DNA of 38,112 nucleotides from Deltaproteobacteria bacterium (lineage in GTDB: Bacteria; Myxococcota_A; Polyangia; Polyangiales; JADJMO01). A program made the position numbers and the translations under genes. Positions 31,913 to 38,112 of this stretch are shown here, piece after piece (position 1 is the first letter of the stretch; the number at the start of each line of letters is the position of its first letter). The stretch covers positions 1-38,112 of the forward strand of contig JANYDK010000102.1 in the NCBI GenBank assembly GCA_025363655.1, written 5' to 3'. The notes beneath the pieces are model-generated. The model saw only the letters and a program-made list of their open reading frames with translations, did no database searches and was not told where the DNA came from.

Positions 31913-34598
31913 ACGTCCCGCACTTCAACGCCGTCACGCGCGCCTTCGCCAAGTCGGCAGTCACCGACTTCGGCTTCGCCTTGCCCCAATGCGAGAGGAG
32001 CGCGGCGTAGGCGCGACAGGCACCCGGAACATCCCCCTTCGCTTCGCGTGCGAGGCCGAGAAAATAGCTGTTTCGTCGCACTTCGCGGGGCGCCTCCATG
32101 GAGAAGCAGGCGTCTTCGGTGAGCTCGAGGTGCGGGAGCGCGTCGTCCCATTGGCCGGCGAGGGCGAGGACGCGACCGATGGTCGGTGCGTGCACCGATT
32201 CGTTCTGCGGCAACGGCGCGTACTCACTGAGAGAGCCGAGGGCGCGCTTCGCTTCGGCGGCATCTTCGACGGCGTCGGCGAAGCCAGCCACCCAGCGGTA
32301 GCCTTGGGGGAGCGGAGGCGAGCCGGTCGAGAGCTGGTAGAGAAAACCGACGCGCATTCCCTCGAAGCTCTTTGCATCGAGTTTTCCCGCGTGGAACAGC
32401 ACTGCGTTCATCGAGAATCGGGGGCTGTATTCGGCGAGTAGCTCCTGCGATGCGCTCCAGTTGTCGGCGCGCTTGAGATAGTCGTCGGCGACCTTGGCGG
32501 CGTCGTCAGCGCGGCCTTGCTCGAGGAAGGCGCCGATGCGCGCCCGCGCGACCGCGAGGTGCCAGCGCTCGTTGGCGTCGCCGGCGATCAGCGGCTCGAT
32601 CTCGAGCGCCAGCTTCTCGACGGCGACGAAGTCACCCTCGGCGGCGAGGAGATCGAGCTCCCACAGCTTGCGGTGCAGCGGGCGTTCCGACTCGGGAAAA
32701 ATGGCTGCGGCGTGATCGAACGCGTCCCGCACCGATTCGAGAGAACGACCGAGCGAGTAGAGGGCCTGCGCCTTCATCGTCCAGGCCGTTGCGCTCGCCG
32801 GATCGCGTTCGAGATAGCGACGCGTCGCCGATTCCATCGCGCCACACGGTCCGCGCCAATGATGGAGCCACACTCGGGTCCAGACGCAGTCGGTCGACGT
32901 GGGAAAACGTTGCTCGCATTGCTTCTGCGACTCGAGCATTTCGTCGAAGCGTCCGAGCGCTTGCAGGGCGCCAGCGCGGCCCGTCCAAGCGTCGGCGTAG
33001 AGCGGGTCGAGCGCGATCGCGCGGTCGTATTCGGCGATCGCGTCGCCTCCGTGATCGACGCGCACCCACGCGTCGGCGAGCAACATGTGGAGCTCGGCGT
33101 CGTCGGGCCATCGCTTCACCATCGCCGCGGTACGCCGCTGCAGCTCGACCCAGTCGGCGACGTCGCGTGGAACGACCACGTCGTAGGCGTCGAAGAGGGC
33201 CGCGTCGCGCTCGCCGAGGGTGCCGCGAAGGAGGAGCACGCGCTGCCACGACTTGTGCGCTTCGTCGCGATGGAACTCACCGAAGGAGACGATGGCGTAG
33301 CGGAGGTGCGCCTCGGGCATCGACGGGTCGAGCTCGCTGGCGCGCTGGAACGCTCTTCGCGCGAGCTCCCAACTGCCATCGCGGAGCGCCTGCAGACCTT
33401 CGCGATACGCGCTCGCCGCGCCCGGCACCGCGGTCTTCGGCGTCGGGAGGTCGGTGATCGCGACGGGGCTAGTTTTCGTGGCATTCGATGCGCTCGTGCT
33501 CGCCGCAGGTTCGCCGCCGACGTTGCGTTGCATGCGCCAGCGCCACGTCAGGAGAGACGCCGCGGCGACGGCGACGATCGCGAGACCGACGGCGAGTGGC
33601 CTTCGCGACGTGGTGCGCACCGTCATCGCGACTCGTCGGTCGTCGCGCTTGCCGGTCTCGTCGGTCCTCGCGGGCGCGACCTCGGTCGCTGCATGCGCGA
33701 GGTCTCCGAGCCGCGTCGAATCCGACGTACGCGCGCCGCGTGACGCGCTCTCGCCATGGTCGAGCGCGGCGATGGCCTCGGTCATCGATGCGAAGCGGTC
33801 GTCGCGTTTTCGCGAAAGGGCGCGGGCGATGGCGCTCTCCACGCGCTCGGGGAGCGAGGGCACCACGGCGCGCAAGAGCGGCGGATCTTGCGAGAGCATG
33901 GTGGCGATGAGCCGTACGCCATCGGTCGCCGGACCCCACGGCAGGTGCCCCGAAAGTAGCTCGTAGGCGAGGACGCCCCACGCGAATTGATCGGTCCGCG
34001 AGTCGACCGGCTCGCCGCGCATCTGCTCGGGCGGCATGTAGAGCGGCGTCCCCACGATCATCCCGTCGCCGGTCATCGTCCCCGGCGCACCGACCGCGGT
34101 CGGGGCCGTCGGATCGATCGGCGCCTGCGCACGGCGCGCGATGCCGAAGTCGAGGACCTTGATCGCGCCGTCGTCGCGCACCATCACGTTCTCGGGTTTG
34201 ACGTCGCGATGCACCAGCCCGCGCTTGTGCGCCGAGGCGAGCGCGCGTCCGACGTCGCAAATCCAACGGAGCTTGGTTTCCAGAGCGATCGTCGGATCGC
34301 CGACGAGGACGCGCAGGCTCTTGCCCTCGATCAGCTCCATCGCCATGTAGGGACGGCCGTCGTGCTCGCCGACGTCGTAGATGTGCACCGCGCATGGGTG
34401 ATCGAGCGCCGCGGCAGCCCGCGCTTCGCGAAGAATTCTCTCGGCCTGGGCGCGATCGCCCGAGCCCTCGAGGTGCAGCACCTTGAGCGCGACCTTGCGG
34501 TGGAGCTTCGGATCGTAGACGCGGAAGACCTCGCCCATCCCGCCTTGGCCGATGCGCGCTTCGACGACGTATCGATCGAAGGTGTCCCCCGTCTCCAT
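31911..34598 (-). CDS. Hanks-type Ser/Thr protein kinase with TPR region
   Basis: An 895-residue membrane kinase. The kinase domain (10-280) has the glycine loop IGQGGMGEVF, Lys39 in VALKVL, catalytic HRDVKPEN (Asp132), DFG (Asp150) and the activation-segment end GTPLYMPPEQ, so it should be active. A membrane helix at about 334-352 (LAVGLAIVAVAAASLLTW) separates it from a 530-residue C-terminal region of TPR-like helix pairs (SAYREGLQALRDGSWELARRAFQRASELDPSM, AIAEYDRAIALDPLYADAWTGRAGALQALGRFDEML), which should lie outside the cytoplasm and bind a partner. Kinases of this PknB-type layout are abundant in myxobacteria. The ATG at 34596-34598 has no strong ribosome site. Downstream, the gene ends in a 9-base repeat. 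Confidence 0.95.
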   Translation of the reverse strand: METGDTFDRYVVEARIGQGGMGEVFRVYDPKLHRKVALKVLHLEGSGDRAQAERILREARAAAALDHPCAVHIYDVGEHDGRPYMAMELIEGKSLRVLVGDPTIALETKLRWICDVGRALASAHKRGLVHRDVKPENVMVRDDGAIKVLDFGIARRAQAPIDPTAPTAVGAPGTMTGDGMIVGTPLYMPPEQMRGEPVDSRTDQFAWGVLAYELLSGHLPWGPATDGVRLIATMLSQDPPLLRAVVPSLPERVESAIARALSRKRDDRFASMTEAIAALDHGESASRGARTSDSTRLGDLAHAATEVAPARTDETGKRDDRRVAMTVRTTSRRPLAVGLAIVAVAAASLLTWRWRMQRNVGGEPAASTSASNATKTSPVAITDLPTPKTAVPGAASAYREGLQALRDGSWELARRAFQRASELDPSMPEAHLRYAIVSFGEFHRDEAHKSWQRVLLLRGTLGERDAALFDAYDVVVPRDVADWVELQRRTAAMVKRWPDDAELHMLLADAWVRVDHGGDAIAEYDRAIALDPLYADAWTGRAGALQALGRFDEMLESQKQCEQRFPTSTDCVWTRVWLHHWRGPCGAMESATRRYLERDPASATAWTMKAQALYSLGRSLESVRDAFDHAAAIFPESERPLHRKLWELDLLAAEGDFVAVEKLALEIEPLIAGDANERWHLAVARARIGAFLEQGRADDAAKVADDYLKRADNWSASQELLAEYSPRFSMNAVLFHAGKLDAKSFEGMRVGFLYQLSTGSPPLPQGYRWVAGFADAVEDAAEAKRALGSLSEYAPLPQNESVHAPTIGRVLALAGQWDDALPHLELTEDACFSMEAPREVRRNSYFLGLAREAKGDVPGACRAYAALLSHWGKAKPKSVTADLAKARVTALKCGT

Positions 34599-34640
34599 GA
34601 ACCGACGAGGATATCAGGTGTGCGAAATAGTCTCGCCGGA

Positions 34641-36146
34641 CTAGTTCCCCAAACGCACCATCTCGCGCACGCGACCTCTCACTCCACCGGGCGCCCGCGT
34701 CGAGTGTCCCCGCCCACGCACCAGCATCGGCAATCCCCCCGCCGGCGCCATCGTGATCGCCACGCGCGGATCGACGAGCGCGCGTGCCGGCAACTCGAGG
34801 CGATGGCGTTGCAAGAGAATCGCGAGCGCCGTCTTGATCTCCATGATCGCGAACGACGCGCCGATGCACATGCGCGGCCCGGCCGAGAACGGGTTGTACT
34901 CGTAGACGCTCGGCTTGATGGTCTCCCAGCGACGCGGGTCGAACGCCTCCGGCTCGCTGAAAACGGCCGGATCGTGATGCATGTGATAGATGCTGATGAA
35001 GAGCTCGCTGCCTGCCGGGAGTGAGTGACCGCCGAGCTCACAGTCTTCGGCGACGATGCGCGGGTGCATCGGCACCGGCGGGAGCACGCGCATGCTCTCT
35101 TTGACGACCGCGTCGAGGAGCGGGAGCTTGCCCAGATCTTCGACCGAAGGCGCGCCGCCACGGAGCACCCCAGCGAGCTCGTCCTCGAGGTCTCGGAGCA
35201 CGTGGGGGTGTTGCGAGAGGAGAAAGAGCGTCCACGCCAGCGCGTTGGTGCTCGTCTCGTGGCCGGCAGCGAAGATGACGCCGGTGTGTCCGATCAGATC
35301 GTCCTCGTCGAAGCCGGTGCCGTCGTCGTCCTGCGCAGCGAGCAGCATCGAGAGCATGTCGCTGCCGCCGCCGTTCTTCTGCACGCTGACGCGCTTGTCA
35401 CGCACGATGGCGGCGGTCTCGCGATCGATCGCGGCGGTGAGATCGAGAAACTTTCGATAGGGCGTCCCCGGGACGTCGAAGCGGAGGAACATCATCACCG
35501 GGTTGAACATGGTGAGGAGCCACTCCTGCATCATGCGCGCGAGCTGGGTACCGCGCTCGCCTTGATCGGCGCCGAAGAGCGTCTGCGTAGCTACCCGCAG
35601 GGTCAGCTCGGTCATGTCGGCGTGGACGTCACGCGTCTCGCCATTGCGATAGCGCGAGACGATTTCCTCGGTGATTCGCGCCATTTCAGCCTGATAGCCA
35701 TCGATGCGCGACTTGTGGAACGCAGGCATCAAGAGCCGACGATGACGACGATGCTCATCGCCATTGACCTGGAAGAGGCCAGTCATCATCCGCATGATCG
35801 GCTTCTCGCGCGACGTCGGCGGCGTCACCGGACGCAGGCGACCGGGCAGGGCGATCATGTGAAAGCGATCGTGCTGCGTGAGAATCTCGCGGTTGTTGTC
35901 GGCGCCCGTGACGAGGACGACGCCCGCGCCCTTCGCCGTGCCCGCCGGCCCTTTTCCCCAGCCCGGACCAGGACTCGCGACGTGAATCGGTGCCCGCACC
36001 AGCGACGCGATGTTTCCATAGCGCGCGAAGATGCGCCCCGCGTTCTTCACCGGGTTGCGCATGTAGACGATGAGGTTGGCGGCGGCACCGAGGCCGCGGA
36101 TGGGGGAGGGGCCGGGCGCGCTGGAGATGGGGGCGTCTTCGAACAT
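34641..36146 (-). CDS. Cytochrome P450
   Basis: A 501-residue soluble P450. The I-helix motif AAGHETSTN supplies the oxygen-activation Gly/Glu/Thr-type residues, ESMR is the K-helix ExxR, and FSAGPRMCIG is the haem loop with the ligand Cys427. No membrane anchor is seen. Full family length. The substrate cannot be predicted; the overall sequence resembles the bacterial branch that resembles CYP102/CYP4-like fatty-acid hydroxylases only in general layout, so I leave it open. There is no ferredoxin or reductase gene next to it. The ATG at 36144-36146 is preferred; an in-frame ATG at 36239 would add 31 residues of poor quality. It stands 42 bases upstream of the kinase gene on the same strand and may be co-transcribed. 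Confidence 0.93.
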   Translation of the reverse strand: MFEDAPISSAPGPSPIRGLGAAANLIVYMRNPVKNAGRIFARYGNIASLVRAPIHVASPGPGWGKGPAGTAKGAGVVLVTGADNNREILTQHDRFHMIALPGRLRPVTPPTSREKPIMRMMTGLFQVNGDEHRRHRRLLMPAFHKSRIDGYQAEMARITEEIVSRYRNGETRDVHADMTELTLRVATQTLFGADQGERGTQLARMMQEWLLTMFNPVMMFLRFDVPGTPYRKFLDLTAAIDRETAAIVRDKRVSVQKNGGGSDMLSMLLAAQDDDGTGFDEDDLIGHTGVIFAAGHETSTNALAWTLFLLSQHPHVLRDLEDELAGVLRGGAPSVEDLGKLPLLDAVVKESMRVLPPVPMHPRIVAEDCELGGHSLPAGSELFISIYHMHHDPAVFSEPEAFDPRRWETIKPSVYEYNPFSAGPRMCIGASFAIMEIKTALAILLQRHRLELPARALVDPRVAITMAPAGGLPMLVRGRGHSTRAPGGVRGRVREMVRLGN

Positions 36147-36216
36147 GACTTGGGACGTAGGGTAGCATCGGGGGATGGGGCAATGGCCGGCGCGTGGATT
36201 TTCGGGGGAGTTCGTC

Positions 36217-36226
36217 CGGTTAACCG
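36217..36226. promoter_or_regulatory. 10-bp palindrome in divergent promoter region
   Basis: CGGTTAACCG is perfectly self-complementary and lies in the 243-base gap between the P450 (-) and the next lipoprotein gene (+). A candidate operator; no regulator identified. Confidence 0.3.
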
Positions 36227-36313
36227 TACGGGATATCAAGTGGTGGAAATCGTTGGGGAATGATGGTGGGGTCGGGGACGGGTGTGAGGCTCTCGGCCGA
36301 CGTTGACCTAGAT

Positions 36314-36337
36314 CGACCTCGTCGCGAAATGAGGTCG
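36314..36337. promoter_or_regulatory. Inverted repeat near the lipoprotein start
   Basis: CGACCTC (36314-36320) and GAGGTCG (36331-36337) are perfect inverted copies with a 10-base spacer, about 55 bases before the lipoprotein ATG. The size fits a dimeric regulator's half-sites; otherwise an RNA hairpin. Confidence 0.35.
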
Positions 36338-36389
36338 TCGGTTCCAGTCCGTGGATTACAGTCCGCGCATGTTTGGCGACGGCAGTGGG

Positions 36390-37880
36390 ATGAGCACCCC
36401 TTCAGTCACGCATCGTTCGGCACGAGCGCTGGTCTTCGCGATGGGTATCTGTTTGGGCTCGGTGGCGTGCGCAAAGGTCGCTCCCGAGGCCACGACCAAC
36501 GACGATGGTGGCCCATCGATCGACGCAGTTCTTCCGATCGCGGATGCAATCGGCTTGGCCGATGACGGTGTCGATGTCGCTCCCGACCTTGGAGCCGATT
36601 CGGAAGACGACGCGCCGGCCGCCCCGAAGGGTTTGCGCGTACTGGCGGCCGCGGGAGACGTCGTCGGCGTCACGGCCGACGACGATGCGATGGTCGTGAT
36701 CGCGGGCGATCTCTTCGCCGTCTCCATCGAGACCAGTCGCGCGACGCGTATCGCCCCATGGCACGGCGGAGCTCGCATTTCCGGTCACGTCGTCTTCATC
36801 TACGACGGAGGCACTCTTTCCGCTTGGTCGCGCGCGAGCGGGTTCCACTTGTTGGGGAAGGCAGCACCAGCCCTGCTGGCTCACGCGGCTGCGGCCGAGG
36901 ATGGAAGTCGCGTGACTTGGCTCGACGGCGGGCCGGACAGCGTTCGCTTCTACTTCGCGGCCGCGGACGGCACTGACGTGACCCACGTAGACGCGACCAT
37001 CTATTCGAAATGCCTCGACTCCGCGCATCCGGCTCGGGTCGTCGGCCATGTCGTGCATCAAACGCTCTGCGACGGCCTCGAGGCGTTCGATCTCGCGACG
37101 GGGAAGCGGACAATCTGGTTGGAGGACGTCACCGACTCCTTTCCCGATCCCCGCGGAGCTCGCTTGGTCGCCTTCACGCCGAAATTCGAGACGATCCTCC
37201 TCGACTACGACAGTCCAACTCGAGCGGCGACCGTGTACACCGACTCGAGCACGCTCGCTGGTGCCGCTTTGTTTCTCCCTGATGGTGCCGGAATTGTCTT
37301 CGGCTCCACGGACGGCGTCTTCCGCTACGATTTCGAGCCGGCTGCGATCTCGCGCCTCGGTGCGCCGGGCCCCCTCACGAAGGGCAACCTGTCCCGCGAC
37401 GGCGCGTGGATCGCGCACCAGAGCGGATCGACCGGCGCTCCCTCCCTCGAGCTCGTTGGCGCGAGCGGCTTCGTCGTCCCGACCTTCGCTGGAGCTTCAC
37501 TGGCGAGACCCATCCTCGTCGACGACGAGCTCGTGCAGGAAGCCTTCACCGCGGACTGCGGCGCGCTCATTTACACGACCGACGGGCGCAAGCGGCTCCA
37601 TGTGTACGAGCTCGGCGGTCTGTTCGACTCGACCTTCGAAATCGGCGAGAGCATCGGCGCGATTCGGTCGACGAGCGGCCGCCAAATCGTCTTCGAGACG
37701 ACGACCTTGGGCATCTACGAGCTCGATCTGCTGGGACTCGGGCCGCTCCAGAAGCTCGGCCGTCTTCGCTCGACCTCGACGCCGGAGCCGAGCTGGTTCC
37801 TCGACCGCGCGAAACGCACGGTGGTTTTCACGGATCCGACGCGAGATGCGGTCGTCGCCGTACCCCTCGGGGTCCCCTGA
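36390..37880 (+). CDS. Lipoprotein, possible beta-propeller
   Basis: A 496-residue predicted lipoprotein. MSTPSVTHRSARALVFAMG continues to lipobox SVAC (Cys27), followed by an Asp-rich linker to about residue 80. The rest consists of repeated four-strand segments typical of propeller blades (GDLFAVSIETSRATRIA, GLEAFDLATGKRTIWLED, GVFRYDFEPAAISRLG, GIYELDLLGLGPLQKLG), in which short Asp/Gly turns link strands at intervals of about 40-50 residues. No catalytic motif is recognised; a binding or sensing role is the usual expectation for such propellers. ATG codons at 36369 and 36390 are both possible; 36390 gives the better signal-peptide length. Confidence 0.8.
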   Translation: MSTPSVTHRSARALVFAMGICLGSVACAKVAPEATTNDDGGPSIDAVLPIADAIGLADDGVDVAPDLGADSEDDAPAAPKGLRVLAAAGDVVGVTADDDAMVVIAGDLFAVSIETSRATRIAPWHGGARISGHVVFIYDGGTLSAWSRASGFHLLGKAAPALLAHAAAAEDGSRVTWLDGGPDSVRFYFAAADGTDVTHVDATIYSKCLDSAHPARVVGHVVHQTLCDGLEAFDLATGKRTIWLEDVTDSFPDPRGARLVAFTPKFETILLDYDSPTRAATVYTDSSTLAGAALFLPDGAGIVFGSTDGVFRYDFEPAAISRLGAPGPLTKGNLSRDGAWIAHQSGSTGAPSLELVGASGFVVPTFAGASLARPILVDDELVQEAFTADCGALIYTTDGRKRLHVYELGGLFDSTFEIGESIGAIRSTSGRQIVFETTTLGIYELDLLGLGPLQKLGRLRSTSTPEPSWFLDRAKRTVVFTDPTRDAVVAVPLGVP

Positions 37881-38112
37881 GCTCGGCGCGCGCTTTTTTT
37901 CGAAATCGTCCACCCCTAGGAATGATATCTTGCGCTTGCAATTCTTCTTTCGCGAGCGAAGGTGGCGTTTGAGCCTGAATTTCGGGCCGGTGCCGCGGTT
38001 CGGCACCGTCAATCGCGCACGCGCTCTCGATCGCGCATAGCCGCGCAAATCGGGCATGATTGGCGCTTCGCGAAGACACTGCCCCCTTACCCCCACGAGC
38101 GTTCATGCGTGT
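37881..38112. other. Non-coding end of the window
   Basis: 232 bases without a convincing gene. It contains a run of seven T (37894-37900) just after the lipoprotein stop, following GC-rich sequence, and an 8-bp hairpin at 37988-38008. Any gene beyond the right edge is not visible. Confidence 0.5.
37988..38008. other. 8-bp perfect hairpin
   Basis: CGGTGCCG (37988-37995) and CGGCACCG (38001-38008) are perfect inverted copies with a CGGTT loop. No T-run follows, so it is either a structured RNA element, an operator or a weak terminator. Confidence 0.4.

Noticed and set aside
34641-36146. Secondary-metabolite cluster around the cytochrome P450
   Set aside because: No polyketide, peptide or terpene synthase, nor redox partner, lies near it.

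Overview
The window is GC-rich DNA with about 31 protein-coding genes and no RNA gene, CRISPR array, transposase or phage gene that I can recognise. The gene content suggests a myxobacterium-like member of Myxococcota. It has many hybrid histidine kinases, a Hanks-type Ser/Thr kinase fused to TPR repeats, and nine predicted lipoproteins, most with Asp/Ala/Thr-rich linkers after the lipobox. This placement is inferred from gene content only.

Layout. (1) Positions 3-11950 form a signalling island. It starts with the 3' part of a HAMP-repeat hybrid kinase, followed by a REC-PAS-kinase, a two-receiver protein, a universal stress protein on the opposite strand, an NtrC-type sigma54 activator, a kinase-like protein with a degraded ATP site (opposite strand), a membrane kinase-REC-HPt protein, a single-domain receiver and a free-standing HPt protein. 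(2) Positions 11981-15931 hold a YCII-like protein, a TfoX-N protein with a lysine-rich repeat tail, a Thr-rich lipoprotein, an M15/extensin-like cell-wall peptidase and a GH26 beta-mannanase-like lipoprotein. (3) Positions 16104-20247 are a three-gene minus-strand operon with 4-base overlaps: PAS-kinase-REC-REC, REC-kinase, CheR. (4) Positions 20438-26799 carry a phosphoesterase (phospholipase C/acid phosphatase family), four lipoproteins, an NTF2-like protein and a two-gene nucleotidyltransferase module that resembles abortive-infection or toxin-antitoxin pairs. (5) Positions 26945-30660 carry a multifunctional beta-oxidation protein (SDR + MaoC hydratase + three SCP2 domains) and, overlapping or closely following it, a small membrane protein that may have an unannotated zinc-ribbon N-terminus. 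(6) Positions 30750-38112 hold a lipoprotein, the kinase-TPR protein, a cytochrome P450, another lipoprotein that may be a beta-propeller, and a non-coding end.

How the genes may work together. The first 12 kb contains every part of a multistep phosphorelay: kinases, receivers, two HPt domains and a sigma54-dependent output. Several kinase and receiver copies have lost catalytic residues, which suggests scaffold or sensor roles. The second kinase operon ends in CheR but has no CheB or chemoreceptor in view. The rest looks like cell-envelope, polysaccharide, phospholipid and lipid metabolism genes typical of a predatory or saprophytic soil bacterium; this ecological reading is inference.
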